64,000 nucleotides of DNA from Adineta steineri (lineage: Eukaryota > Rotifera > Eurotatoria > Adinetida > Adinetidae), in contig CAJNOI010000009.1 of the NCBI GenBank assembly GCA_905250115.1, positions 320,221 to 384,220 of the forward strand. Direction: 5' to 3'. The position numbers were made by a program, and so were the translations under genes. A model generated the notes under the pieces. That model saw only the letters and a program-made list of their open reading frames with translations, was not told the DNA's origin and searched no databases. This document shows, piece after piece, positions 1 through 13,649 of the stretch. How positions within the stretch are numbered: the stretch's first letter is position 1; the number at the start of each line of letters is the position of its first letter.

Positions 1-1134
1 ACTAAAATATTCAATAAAAAATAATATTCAATTTTTTGTTTTTTTTCTTCATTTCTTTGATAACTTACTCTTTTTCAAGTTCGAGTAATTCTTTATTGAT
101 ACGTTTCAGTGCCATTCTACCAGACACAAATATATAGATATACTATATGCAATTAGACGAGTATTTAAATTGTTGTATGGGAAGTTTGAGGAAAGAGAGA
201 GAGAGAGAAAGATCTAGAAAAAAAAATTTTTTTTTTTATTATCTTTACCAATGTGCGTTTTTTCTTTTGTTATTAATGGAGGACAAGAAGACAACAATGT
301 CGACGAAAAGAAAGAGGTTGCGAGAAGCATTTGCTGCCGAACGCAAGTTCGCCTCTTCATGGTAAAGAAAAAAAAGAATAAATAGGGGAGAAAAGGCGAC
401 GACGACGACGACGATGTTTAGCGGGGCAGTAGAGGGAAATAAGGAGAACGAAAGAGAAAAAAAATCAGGTTATTATGGGGCAATCGATGTCAGATGATTG
501 AATATTGAACAAAAATGATATTAATTGAATGTAGTTTTTTTTGCCTCTGACGAATTAAATTATATCGATGTTTATTATAAGATAAAAGACAAGCGGTTTG
601 AAAGAAGCGATAAAAAAAGAGTTTTTGAAATAGAAAGAAAAATACATAGAAAAATTTTAGAAAACTAAACAAATAAGGAAAAAATAATTTTATGATTTAT
701 TATACATCTACATTCAAAATTTAAATCTACATACAGAAAACCATCTGTTAGCGAACTAGTTGGTTGTATCTAATGTTTTTTTTTTATTTCTTTCTTCCTC
801 TATTACACTGTTTCTACATCACTGCGTAATAAATATATATGATTCATATTGCACCTAGCGCTTCTAATACATTTATTTAAAATATAATAAAGAAAATATT
901 CAAAATTATTTATTTATTTCAAATAAAATATCAATTCATATTGGTTAGAAATAGATAAATGCGTAAATTAAATGTTTGATAGAGGAAAAGAGGAAAAACT
1001 AATGAAGTGTAATAGATAATGACGTCATCGATCAGCTGTGAATCATCTCCTTAGCAACGCCATGGGTTTTTACCAAGAGGGAAGTAGTGAATTATTTATT
1101 TTTGATCCTTTCTAATAAATCCATTTCACTTGGA
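1..1134. other. Intergenic region upstream of OGDH
   Basis: No gene is supported here. The stretch is AT-rich with A and T homopolymers, a GA run near 197-209 and an ACG trinucleotide microsatellite at about 397-415. Short reading frames at 147-365 and on the minus strand at 490-672 are low-complexity (runs of Lys, Arg, Phe) and look like chance products of base composition. The last 100 bases before the ATG at 1135 probably hold the promoter and 5' leader of the dehydrogenase gene, but I see no clear TATA box. Confidence 0.6.
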
Positions 1135-4100
1135 ATGGAGCGATTACTTTCATCGGTTTCACGACCAAGACTTGCATCAATTCGATGCATTCCACAATTA
1201 ACTGTATTGGCTCGTACAACACATAAATCATTTAATGGATCATCTGACACCTATATCGAGAGCATGTATGAACAATGGTCTAAAGATCCACAATCAGTTC
1301 ATAAAGTATAATTGAAATATTTTTCAAAAATAAAATATACACTTTTATTCATTGTTTTGTCAGTCATGGGATTTGTATTTTTGTAATCAAAATCAACAAA
1401 AAACTTCAACACCAGACCTTTTTCTATGTTCACCAGGTTTCTCACGATATGATAAAGTGATAAATTCTAGTGAGAACCAATTTCCAGTTTCTAATCGAAT
1501 ACAAACAGATGGTAGTCGAGAAAGAAAAATATTTAATAGTAAACTTGTCGATGATCACGTGGCTGTCGCTTCTCTTATTCGATCTTTCCAGGTTTATATA
1601 ATTATTATCTAGTTTGACTTCCTGTTTAACAAAAACATTTTTCATGATAGGTGCGCGGCCATAAATTAGCTAAACTTGATCCACTTGAAATCTCAACAAT
1701 TGATCTTGATTCGGAAAGACCAACTGATTTATCATATAAATTTTATCGTTTCAGTAAGACATAGATTTTGTAAAACTAATCAATGCTTTAAGCTTCTACT
1801 AATTCATCTCAAAGCGATATATTTATGATCAAACTATATTTGTTCAAATATAATTAATTGAGTTTAATTAATATGTACATGTGTGTATAGATATTGAAAA
1901 ACACTTAATCTCAAATAGAACAGTAGCTTGCACATAATCGATTAATGTTGTCTTAGAAATAGAATAAAATCTATTTTGCGTTTCTTTGTCATTTTAGCTG
2001 AAGCTGATCTTGATCGAACATTTTTTCTACCACCTGGTACTTATATTGGTGGCGAGGAAAATCAACTTCCTTTACGTGAAATTATTCGACGATTAGAAGT
2101 AAGATATAGCTTAGGTTTCATCATAGCAAGAAGTTTATATTCGAAAGTGTTAAATTATATTCCATCAACAGAAATGATCAATTGGATACGATATTTGTTT
2201 TAGAAATCAGATAGATAGACTTGTTATCACGACTTTCAGTGCAGATTTAGGTAGAGGCAACCGAATATCGGAACTTGTAAGATCCGACGAAACCATACGA
2301 GATATTATTAGATTTTATCGAATCATTGACACTCGGTATAGTCATACTTGAGAATTTTATTTGGTATGCATCATTCTTTTGTACATATTTAATGATTAAA
2401 CATAGTTTGAACATCCTTGCAATTTAGATAGTTGTACATATTATACCAGGCAAATTACAATCGTTTGAAAACTTCGAATGAAAGTATATTTATTTCTCTA
2501 TGCTGCTTCTTATTTGCTTTTATGGCTGTATGGGAGTATTAGGAACTAGTTCTACTCGTTCGGATCAGTTAATATAATCTTATTTTTAAATTCATTTGAT
2601 TTTACTTGCTATTACATAGAACAAAATCGTTCTATGTTTTAAAAAATTCTACAGTGATCTTTCTGCTTTACTTAAGATTTCTATTGAACATTATTATATG
2701 CAATTTTCATTTTAATAATAGAATATTTATTGTCAAACAGTTGCTGTTGAATATATGCACATAAATAGTCATGAAAAATGTAATTGGATTCGTCAACGAT
2801 TTGAAGATCCATCAAAGAAAGTATTAGAGATACAAGAAATTGAACGTGCAGCTCGACGACTAATTCATGCATCAAAGTATGGAAACAAAAGAATATCTAT
2901 TTTATTTATTTAAAACTAATACTTTATCAGATTTGAAGAATTTTTAAAGAAAAAATGGACTACAGAGAAACGTTTCGGCCTTGAAGGATGTGAAGTATTA
3001 ATACCAGCTATGAAAATGGTTATTGATACAGTAGCAAGTACAGGTGTTGACACAGTTATTATGGGCATGCCACATCGGTTAGTATTATAATAAATCGTTT
3101 AATTTCTTTTTTTCTAAGTTTGCTTTTAAATTAGTGGTCGTCTTAATGTTCTCAGTAATGTTACAAAGAAAGCATTAGACGAACTTCTACGTCTATTTAA
3201 TGACAAAATAGCAACGGATGGTGAACCTGTAAGTACATCAGATTAAGAAATTTTTGTTATGATTTCGAATTCAATGTAGGAAACTGGTGATGTTAAATAT
3301 CATTTGGGAACATATATTGAACGTTTATATTCTGCGACGAATTCAAAAATTAAATTTATACTCTTAGCTAATCCATCACATCTTGAAGGTAATATTTTAA
3401 GAACGATTTTCATTACAAAAAATAATAACATATTTGATATAATTTAGCTGTGAATCCTGTTGTTCAAGGTCGAACTCGAGCTGAACAATTTTATCGTAAC
3501 GATAAACAAGGTGACAAAGTGATGAGTATATTATTACATGGCGATGCAGCTTTTGCTGGTCAAGGTGTAGTTTTTGAAACATTTCATTTAACTCATTTAC
3601 CAGATTATACAACTCATGGAACTGTTCATATTATTTGTAACAATCAGGTATTTCACAGAAAACTTTCGATTAAAACAAAGTCTTTTTTCACAATTTAATT
3701 ACTTAGATTGGTTTTACTACGGATCCACGTGTAGCTCGTTCAAGCCCCTATTGTACTGATGTAGCAAGAGTTGTTAATGCACCAATATTTCATGTTAATG
3801 CCGATGATGTTGATTCAGTTTTATATGTAGCTAAAGTAGCTGCTGAATGGAGATGTAAATTTAAAACAGATGTTGTTATTGATCTAGTAAATCATTGTCT
3901 TAGAGTTAATTTTATTCTAAAAATATTCTACTATTTTTAGGTTGGTTACCGGCGTCATGGTCATAATGAAGCTGATGAACCTATGTTTACACAACCACAT
4001 ATGTTAGTTTTTTTTATGAAAAACCAAATTTAAAATTGTATTGTTTTTAAAGGTATGGTAAAATTAAGGAACAAACCCCGGTGTTGAAAAAGTGGATTGA

Positions 4101-5864
4101 CAAATTACTTAAAAGCAATATAATCAAACAAGAATGGTATGAAGTATGTATTGATAGAGTTAATGTAAGTTATTATAATATTCTTCATGGAACTTTAAGG
4201 CTGAAGTAACTAAATATGAGAAATTTATTGATACTGCATGGACAAATTCTAAAAATTCTGCTGTTGTTAAAATCAAAAGTTGGATTGATGCACCATGGAA
4301 AGGATTTTTTAATAAACACGGTCCTTTTCCTTATCCAAAAACTGGTATATCTGAAGATAAAGTAAAAAATATCGGTATTAAAGCTTATGAACCACCAAAA
4401 GATTTGAATCTTCATCGAGGTCTTAAACGTATATTTGACAATCGTATTAAAATGTTAGAAGAACGTCAAATTGATTGGGCATTAGCAGAGTCAATAGCAA
4501 TTGGAAGTATTTTAGATTCTGGACATCATGTTCGTCTTAGTGGACAAGATGTTGAACGAGGAACATTCTCACATCGTCATCATGTCTTACATGATCAAGA
4601 AAAAGATTTAGTTACTTATATACCTTTGAATAATCTTCATCAAACACAAGGAAATTATACAATATGTAATAGTTCATTATCAGAATTTGCAGTATTAGGT
4701 TTTGAACTTGGATATTCAACATCAAATCCATATTCACTTGTGATATGGGAAGCACAATTTGGTAAAACAATAATTTCTGGAAGTTTTTATTAATTTTGTA
4801 TTTTCTATCTAGGTGATTTTGCTAATACTGCTCAATGTATTATTGATCAATTCATTTCAAGTGGTCAAGCTAAATGGGTTCGTCAAAGTGGAATTGTTCT
4901 TCTTCTACCTCATGGATACGAAGGACAAGGACCAGAACATTCATCTGCTCGATTAGAACGATTTTTACAGGTAAACATTTTTTTAACTTCATAATCTCTA
5001 ACTTATATTTATATTCTATAAAATACATATCTTTAGATGTCAGCTGAAGATGAAGATCATGTACCAGAAATTAAAAACAGCGTATATAATGATCTATCAA
5101 TGTATCAACTAGATCAAACAAATTGGATAATAGCAAATGTAACAACTCCAGCAAATTTTTTTCATATTCTTCGCCGTCAAACAGCACTTCCATTCCGTAA
5201 ACCATTAATAATAATGTCACCAAAATCTTTACTTCGTTTACCTGAATGTCGTTCATCATTTGATGAAATAATAGATGGTAAAATAATATCTATCAACATC
5301 TAAAATTTATTTTTCTATTTATTTTTCTAAGGTACAAGTTTTAAACTTATTTATCCAGAAGATGGTGTAGCATCGACTAATCCTGATCAAGTCAAAAAAC
5401 TTATTTTTTGTTCTGGAAAAACTTACTATGATTTAATAAACGAACGAACAGGAGAAAAACTTGATTCTCAAATAGCTATTGTACGTATTGAACAATTATG
5501 TCCATTTCCATTTGATTCAATTCGTATGGAACTTGAAAAATATAAAAACGCAAAAGTATGTTTTGCACAAGAAGAACATAAAAATATGGGATCGGTAATT
5601 TATTTATGTATATTTTTCTAATCCGTTAATTCTTTATTTAGTATTCATTCTGTAAACCACGTCTTGCTAGCGTTCTCCGAGAAATGAATGATAAACGTGC
5701 TAATGAAATCAAGTACGAATATATATTTATTCTTTTCTCATATTTCATTCGTTTATTTAAATAGTTATGCTGGACGTGATGCAGCTGCAGCAACAGCGAC
5801 TGGTTTGAAATCAATTGATAAGAGTGAAAAGAAAAAATATATGCATGAAGCAATGGAAATATAA
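1135..5864 (+). CDS. OGDH: 2-oxoglutarate dehydrogenase E1 component, mitochondrial
   Basis: This is the thiamine-diphosphate-dependent E1 subunit of the 2-oxoglutarate dehydrogenase complex, which decarboxylates 2-oxoglutarate in the mitochondrial TCA cycle. Eighteen exons join in frame: 1135-1305, 1364-1591, 1651-1753, 1998-2098, 2722-2876, 2931-3077, 3135-3228, 3280-3388, 3448-3647, 3707-3886, 3941-4002, 4053-4164, 4200-4761, 4813-4970, 5037-5277, 5332-5594, 5642-5712, 5765-5864. The product is 1018 aa, the usual family length. Recognisable stretches include an Arg/Ser-rich start suited to a mitochondrial presequence, the LREIIRRLE segment, [34 protein letters not shown], the ThDP-site region [31 protein letters not shown] and the C-terminal [14 protein letters not shown] chose ATG 1135 because it starts the presequence; the frame is open slightly upstream but has no other ATG. 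Intron 4 is unusually long at 623 bp; the others are mostly 44-66 bp. OGDHL is the alternative paralogue name. Confidence 0.97.
2099..2721 (+). other. Long intron 4 of OGDH
   Basis: A 623-bp intron with a GTAAGA donor and an AATAATAG acceptor lies between LREIIRRLE and [13 protein letters not shown], which are adjacent in the family. Nothing in it codes for missing OGDH sequence. Near 2275-2290 it contains a short stretch, TTGTAAGATCCGACG, that nearly matches the right end of the MITE at 13317-13649 (TTGTAAGATCTGACG). I see no full element. Confidence 0.8.
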
Positions 5865-6169
5865 AAATAATAATCAATATTATTTGTTTTAATATATTTA
5901 AAATTAATTATTTTTCGAAGTCAATTGTGTTTTTTTTATATAAATACCGTAAAAGGAGTTTTTTGAATCAAAATATATAATCTAGATAAACTAATCTATC
6001 TACAAGATCTCTTTTTCTCTCTCTCTCGGTGGTGAAATATTTCTGAATGAATAAAAATACGAGAGAATTCAATATCTGAACAACAGAAAAAAATATGATT
6101 GAATATTTGGAATGTACAAGATTATTGTTCGTTGTTTTTTATCATGATGTTTAGATTAAATCAAGTATA

Positions 6170-8080
6170 TTAATAATAATAGCGAGATCTTGAATTTTTT
6201 TCAACAGTTATTGGTATCATTGAATAGGATGAATTACTTGGAGGAGCAGTTATTTCATAAGTATCAACGAGAGCTTCACGTGGTTTATGAGTTGGTCGAA
6301 CAGTAAGATCATGTCTTCCATGATCCGAATAAACATTCAATGCATTGTATGATTTTGATGTTTTACCTAAAATTGTCAAAAATTAATAAAGATAAAAAAT
6401 AAGAATTTTTTTTCGATATGAATCATTATATGATACTTATTTTTATTGCAAAAATACAAAAAAAAGAAAACAGATGGAGATCAATCATCAGTAAGTACAC
6501 AGATTTTTTATGTCTAGTTTTGTGTATTAATGGCTAATATATCTCTACAAATTCATATCGAAACTCGCGTTATTTTATTACGAAAGTTTGTTTACTGTAC
6601 TCTACTTACTATGGCTTGACTAGAAATAACAAAAATCAATAATTCAACCAAAATCTATCAACATATGAAATTAGTATGAATTCAAAAGAATATTACTATG
6701 TCTAGCATGCAGTTGTTCTAGCAAAGTTTTTTTTTTGTTCTACTAGTATGGTGATAATGTTCGTTATGAACATCATTATCTATGATTAAGAATATACTTA
6801 ATAGCATAGATTAAGCATAATATTAGAGCAAGTACTAAAAAGCAGAATTTGAAAAAGAAGAAGAATAATTACCATCATACGAATGTTGCAATGGTCGTTG
6901 ACATCCTAGTATACTAGTACCTGATTCTATTTTTTATAGAAGAAAAAAATATTAATTTAATTCTATGAGTTTTCTTTTTATTATTAACCTGTAAGTGAAT
7001 CACGTCGAATTTTTTCGTCTTTTTCATATCGTTCGATGACTTGTGTTTCTATTTTAATAAAAAATTTAAATGAGAAAAGAATATTTACAAATATTTTTCT
7101 TTTACCTGATCTACTTAAAGGGCGAAGATCTTTAGTTGTTGTTCCAACACTTCGCATGGAAGGACGAATAGCTAATGGAATTTTTTTAATAAAAATGATT
7201 AAATTTTTGAGCTATTTTTTTAAAATGTAAACCTGGTTTTGCTGTTATATTAAAATTAAAATCTTCTGTTGTTGTTACTGTTTCATTCTGATGAATAAAT
7301 CTTGGTGGTGTTGGGTCTCGTTGAACTAGTTCATAAATAAGCAAAAATACGACAAAAAAAAATTTTTTTTTTACTTGGTACAATACGATCTATTGGTAGA
7401 TTATAGTTATAATTATAGTTATAATGTTCCTCATGATGTTCATCAACCACTTTTGTCCATCGTTGATCTTATACAACACTTGAAAATAATATTAAAAAAA
7501 CTTTTCATCAATTGTTTACCTGTTGATTCCCTGTTATGTAGATCATAACATGATGAAGGTCGAGAACGTATTTTAACTTGTCGAACAGGAGGCGATGGTG
7601 TACGAACATATGAAATCCCAGTGTGAATCGGCAGACACTGCTGTTCCTCTATTGTCACCGTTTCTAATTATTTATCGATCAAATGAATAAATGACATGTC
7701 ATATAAACTTTATTTTACCTAATTTTTCAATGAGTAAGTCACCTGAAGAACTCCGAACTAGTTGTCGACGCGGTAACGGTGGCGAAAAAACATAAGAAGT
7801 ATATTGAACATTTGGATGATAAATACCTTTTTTTTGTTTTTAAATGAAACACACACAAAACAGTTTCGAAAAAAATGTTTTATTTTTTCAACTTACGATA
7901 AGATTCTCGTTTAAATCTTCGACCTGATGAATTACTTCGAGCATGATGACGTTGTGCTGCAAAATCACTTTCAATAAAAGGTGACAATTCACAGTCGCAT
8001 GGTTCTGTCAAAGCAACTGATAATGGTCGACCATTATGATATTGTAAATAACTATGATTATCCCATGAAAAACTTCCCAT
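6170..8080 (-). CDS. Unknown nine-exon protein, probably disordered
   Basis: I do not recognise this protein. Nine exons join in frame from high to low coordinate: 8080-7897, 7826-7719, 7663-7520, 7467-7375, 7325-7233, 7171-7106, 7048-6989, 6926-6873, 6366-6170. They give 332 aa starting MGSFSWDNHSYL and ending in Ser-Arg-Tyr-Tyr-Tyr. All but one of the exon junctions fall in phase 1 and several exons are multiples of three, so cassettes could be skipped without losing frame. Composition is rich in Ser, Thr, Pro, Arg and His, with an Asn-Tyr repeat (YNYNYNYN), and no signal peptide, membrane segment or catalytic motif. This suggests a disordered cytoplasmic or nuclear protein. The true start is uncertain: the frame stays open upstream of ATG 8080 to an acceptor-like site at about 8110, so a further 5' exon may exist. 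Confidence 0.7.
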
Positions 8081-8110
8081 TAGATAATTTTGTCGTCGTA
8101 TATTAATCTA

Positions 8111-10620
8111 GAAACAATGAACATATTTTGACCTCAGAATATATCAATAGGAAATATTATATATATATGTATTTTTCTTTCAAATACTTTGTATGTAAAC
8201 ATACTAAACAAAATGCTTGAAAGTATTGAAAAATATCTCAGAGAAAAAGAAGAAAAAAAAGTGAGAGAGAGAGGAAGAAAAAGAGTAGTATGACATTTCT
8301 CTTTCTCGATTTTTGTTGTTAAAAAAGAAATGCAGTAGAAGCACTGTTTTTTTCTCTTCTTAGTTTGACATTGAATTAAAAAATTGACGAAGTAAATGTA
8401 AACATATGTAATACACAATAAGAAAATTGTTAATGACAGACGCGTGTTTAAATGAAAGAAAACATACGATTGTTCGATAACATTATTGTATAGATGTAAA
8501 GTTGATCTGAAGCAAATGATCTGTATTTTTCTTTGCAGTTTGTATGTTTTTTTTTAATACATTTTATTGTTTTCTTTCTGTTCTTGTGTCAAGAATTTCT
8601 TATTCTTTTTTATACTAAAGAATAAAAACACTTTTTTATATATGAGTAATTAACACGTGTTCTTTTGTTTTTTAAATTTTGACATACCATTCATTTTTCT
8701 TCTTCTTCTTCTTCTTCCACTTTAAAAGATAATAAAATGTAAGGTTAGATAAGTTTCTTTAGGATAAATGATTAACCAATAATAAAATATGCCAACAACT
8801 TTTCAAATAAATATAAATGCTAATATAAAAACTTTCAAGGTCGATGTCATTAGTATTATGGATCCTGAATTGTTATAGACTCAATAGAAAAAAAACAGAC
8901 CTTACTCGATTCAATTCATCATTCTATATTTTGATGTTGTTATTATTTGCCTAAAAAAATTTGCAAACGAATGCGTTCTCTCGTTTTTTTCTCTCTTTTC
9001 TTTCTTTTAACAATTATTCTATTTTCTTGGCTCTGAGACAAACCCTCATTTTTCTCTCATAAACGGTTATTTTTCTTATTGACGATACACATGGAATATA
9101 CCTTTATGACAAAGAAAAATGTGATATCGACTTTTGATATCGAGATATTTTGCCTTGAAAGAAAATGGCTAAAAAAGGACGTTTCTTTATTTTACCCCCT
9201 TTTCATATATTGAATAAACAAAATAACAACATTATCAACTTCAGGTTTCTCTTTACATTATAAACATTTTTTTTAACCATTTTTGACAAAAATAAAACAA
9301 AAAAATAAGAACGAATGATTTTGTAAGCGTGCTTGTACACACATAAATTGGTGTTTGATCGTGCACGAATGTTTTTACGAATACCTTTCAAGGGTATTTA
9401 ACCACACACTTCATGTACATACATATTGGCAAGGGTATTAAGGCCATAAGTTTAACATAGTGATGTATTTGCACAACATAACCAACAAAATATTATTTTC
9501 TTTTTTAATCAATTGGATGAAATTTTATTTTTCAGATCCGTCACAGGAAAAAAACCGGTAAAAATGCAAATATAAAAGCAGTATTTATTACTATGATTTC
9601 TATGAGAAGAGAAAAAAACATTTATTTTGTAAGGCTGAATAGAGAGAGAGAAGAAAGAAAATTTATGAGAATGAATCAACATATGAAGAATAATGACTTG
9701 ATTAAATATTTATAATTAATTATTTGGCTATGCATCATATAGATTTAAACTAATGTCTTTTTTCTAAATGAGAATATTAGGTTTTGACGGTTTTCTATAG
9801 TTTAAAAATTGTAATTAGATACTGACACATCTATCGATATTTATATTCCGATGTCAATAATAATGAAAATAGTAAATGATTACATAACGTTTTGATAAAT
9901 TATTATATAGATAAGGACAACGACATTTATCATATATACATTTTCAAGGAAAAAAAATGCTTGTATACACATACACGCATATATACATATATATGCTAAA
10001 TAGTTACACATAGGTATAGAATATAATAATTAATACGGTCTGTTGCCGTTCTGTTAGAATGACAAATCATACAACCTTGTTGAATTAATTCATGTTTGAA
10101 AATGAACATTTTATCGAAGGACTTTTTTTTCAACGAATTAAACAAATTCTATTCTTCCATTAAAAGATTTTGCTCTGTTGAATTTTATGCAAGAAAAAAA
10201 AAAAACTTCTTTTTTTTCCCAATAAATAATAAAGCTCGGTGTTTTTTTTTCCTCTTTCTCAACTCACACGCATCATATCTCAATTTATATTCATGTATGT
10301 ATGGTCAAATAACAAAAAAAGAAAAGCGAAGAAACCAAAAATAATAGAAATATATATGTATGTATTTATGAATGTTTAAGTATAACAAATAAAAGACAAA
10401 CGAAAAGAAAAAAAAAAGAAAATCAAACGTAGTTATGCTAACATGAAGAAGGAGAAAAAAATTAATTCGTCTACCACAAAGGAGAAGAAAGATAATTTAT
10501 ATTTATAATATTATTACGCGGTAGATATAAACCAATTTGTACAATATACGAGAACGAACAAGATAATAATTAAAGATCATTTTAAGAACAAAGAAAAGAG
10601 AAGAGAAAAAAAAATTTGTT
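8111..10620. other. Gene-poor intergenic stretch, 2.5 kb
   Basis: No conserved protein is readable on either strand. The region holds long A/T homopolymers and a CTT repeat at about 8697-8717. The reading frames at 8134-8418 (-), 9203-9391 (-) and 10096-10344 (+) are Lys/Phe-rich and lack splice or homology support. It lies between two minus-strand genes, so it should contain the promoter and any leader exons of the 6.2-8.1 kb gene, and the 3' flank of the NHL gene. Confidence 0.55.
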
Positions 10621-12562
10621 TTAATAATAATTATGATTTATATCACTACTGTTTGCCGGCGTTTCAAGACCTTCACCTAATTTATAAACATAAATTTTAT
10701 AATCTTTAGATGCCATTGCTAATTCATCGTTATATCCAACAGCGACATCGAAACATTGAGAATGTTTCATTAACTAAATAGAATATACATATATATTTTA
10801 TTCAAAACAAAAACATCGAAATTCTTACTGAATAATGTGAATATTTTTTATTTCCATCATAATCATATGTTGTAATATTAAAATTCTCGTGATTATCAAC
10901 AACAATAAGTTCACGACGTGGTTGATTCTTTAAAAAGAAGAAGATAGTATACAAAAAAAAAATAATTAATAAAACTTACAATACGACATGCTATTGGATA
11001 TGATATACCAGCACCAATATTTTTTAAATGCTGTCCATTATAATCAAATACTCGTACAAAATGTGATTCATTATCACTTATATAGAGTTCATGTCGATCA
11101 TTGACACAGACACTTGTTGGAAAACTTAAATGATCACGTAAATCACATTGACCCCAAAGACGACCTGATGTTGCATCATATATATGAACTAGAAAAAAAA
11201 GACAATGATCCCGTTTTCTTATTATTCTTGCTCGTCTATACGACGGATTATTTTATGATGAATCATCATCAATTGTTAAATTCTTAGAAATCGAAAACCC
11301 ACAATCTCGTTAAATTTGTTTATTTTGATTTCTTTTAAATAAACAATTTTTTTACCTTTCATAATTTTTGATTCAATAATAATAATTCGACCTTGTTGAT
11401 CAATACAAATAGCTCGTGGACTTTCGAGATCATTACCAAAACGGCGAATGAATTGACCATTACGATCAAATATTTGTATCATTGGTCGTGGAGATCGTTG
11501 AACCATAACAAGCTATGATATAATTATCAATATTAATTAAATTAGAAAAAAAAGTATCTGTCTCTTACTAAATCATGTCCAGGTAAAACAGCAACACGAT
11601 ATGGATAAAGCAATGCACCAGGTCTTGTACCAGCTTGACCAAATTTAAGTACACATTCTCTACGAACAGGATCGAATAATTTAACTTGACTTGAATTTGT
11701 ATCAACAACTGAAATAGTACCATCCGAAAGAAAACTAATACCATTTGGTTCAAGAAATTCATTAATTCCTCGACCGTAGCCACCAAATTTATATTCATCT
11801 ATTTAAAAAAAAACAAACGATTCAGAAATTCTTTAACACAAAAAAACATGAATATTTACATGAAGTCGAAATACGTGGTAGAGTTGAATTTTGTGACCGT
11901 GAAGAGCGACGAACTGGTTGATCACTTTGAAATGACGATCGATTTATTGATTGCTGAATTGATGTTGAAGCTGCTTCAAGTTCCATACTAAATTCAGCTG
12001 CGGATGGATCGAGTAAAGATGATCGTTTTGAACGTTGATTAAATGGCGATGGTTCATATGAATGATAACCACTTGTACTACCAAGAAAATCTGTTGATGA
12101 TGATCCAGCTAATGCTTCTAAAAATAGAGATTTTTAATAATATATATATTTTTCTTTATTTATTTCTTACCGAATGTAATTCCTGCATGTTCAATCATTG
12201 AAAAAATATCATTATGATTATCAACTAATGGTTCAAGTGATGTTGATTCATTTAAACTTGTATTTGCGCTACTATGTCGAAGTAAATAATTATCAACGGA
12301 CGATAAATTTAACATATGTGAACGACTTGTTTCAAATAAATGTCGATATTCATTCCATGCATCATTTTCATTTTCATCATTATCAATTGTTATTGTTGGT
12401 GCAGCTAAATAAGAAAATTAGATTTTATTATTTTCTAAAATTTTTTTTACCATTTGGTAACTTCCATCGACGATCATCATCAATAATATTCTTTTTATTT
12501 GTTACATCAGAAAAATGTACGCGAATCGGTGATGATGTTACACAAGAATTTGATTCACTCAT
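10621..12562 (-). CDS. NHL-repeat beta-propeller protein
   Basis: Eight exons join in frame: 12562-12451, 12404-12171, 12117-11860, 11798-11569, 11512-11356, 11188-10980, 10927-10829, 10773-10621, giving 483 aa. The first ~200 residues are Ser/Asn-rich and look disordered. From about residue 201 there are NHL repeats of the type found in TRIM-NHL proteins: YKFGGYGRGINEFLEPNGIS with SVVDTNSSQVKLFD, then IQIFDRNGQFIRRFGNDLES with AICIDQQGRIIIIES, VHIYDATSGRLWGQ with LYISDNESHFVRVFDYNG, and IVVDNHENFNITTYDYDG. No RING, B-box or coiled coil is visible, so it is a propeller-only relative of the TRIM-NHL group, which usually binds RNA or proteins. The ATG at 12560-12562 opens the first good exon. 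A specific orthologue cannot be named. Confidence 0.85.
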
Positions 12563-13316
12563 TGTATTTTTTTTCAGAAAAGATAGTTATGTACAATGAA
12601 CTGATCACTACCGAGGAAGATGAAAGTATGATAAAGGATAGACGAATGTTTACATTTACTATTTTCGATGTTTAATTTTCTTCAGTGAAAAAGAATTATC
12701 CAGGCATTTATTTATATGTACGTTATAGACGAATATAGTTGAACAAATAAAATAAAACGAAAGAATATAGTAAAAGAAACACATGGATAATTATTTTCAT
12801 AGAATGATAAAATAAATTTTGACTTGCACTATTGATCAATAGATTTATTTAATTATTATATAGGTCAGATTTTGAATTATCGATTCGAAAAAATATTTAC
12901 TTTTTGTAATTTATTTGTTCGATTGATTGATATTCATGTGATTATTTGTAGAAACTAAAAGAGATCGATTGATTTCGAATTATGATTTATAAAACAAAGA
13001 GTCAGTCCGAATAAAGGAAAATAACGTCTAGTAAATTTTGCACTTGATTTATTGTACTTCATATATCTGTTTAAAAGATGTAGCTCTTTGCGATAGATTA
13101 GAAGTAGTCAAAAAACATACATAGAAAACTTATGCTAATAAATCTAGTGCTAGCTGTAATAGATTCTATGAGTATTAGATCTGATTTAAAACTTCTTTTT
13201 TGCATTTGCTGGTGAGACTATCTTTACAACAGATCGACTAGTTACTTGTGCTTTAAAGGTTTATGAGAAAAATGACTTAAATCTATGAGCAATATCAAGA
13301 TATTTTTCCTTATTTA

Positions 13317-13649
13317 CCCAGGTCGAGCAAGATCTTGTAACAATCGTATCTCTGCTCATATGTAATCGGATGAAGTCAAACAAGGATCATACAAAAAATC
13401 GTGGTTCTTGATTTCTTGCACTAGTTCGTACTATAAGAACTGTTATAAGATTCTTATGCAGTACAATGTCACCATAATATTCTACTAAAATTAATATTTT
13501 TTCAAAATCTCACTTAAAATTATTACTGAGAAAATACAATGTATGTAAGATATTTTAAGAAAAACGCGGTATGACTTGATAAAAGATTTCAGGAACCACG
13601 ATTTTTTGTCAGATTTTGTAAGATCTGACGTAAGATTTGTTGACCTGGG
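13317..13649. mobile_element. MITE-like non-autonomous DNA transposon with TA target duplication
   Basis: The ends carry inverted repeats: CCCAGGTC at 13317-13324 and its complement GACCTGGG at 13642-13649, each flanked outside by TA (13315-13316 and 13650-13651). A second inverted pair lies inside: ACAAAAAATCGTGGTTC at 13391-13407 matches the complement of 13593-13609 exactly over 17 bases. Length (333 bp), lack of any reading frame, terminal inverted repeats and a TA duplication are the signs of a Tc1/mariner-type MITE. The left and right arms differ by indels, so the insertion is not fresh. No autonomous partner is in the window. Confidence 0.7.

Noticed and set aside
147-365. Reading frame of 72 codons on the plus strand
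   Set aside because: Lys/Arg/Phe-rich product from homopolymer runs, no splice or homology support.
10096-10344. 82-codon frame on the plus strand
   Set aside because: Low-complexity Phe/Lys content in a gene-poor AT-rich region; no recognisable protein.
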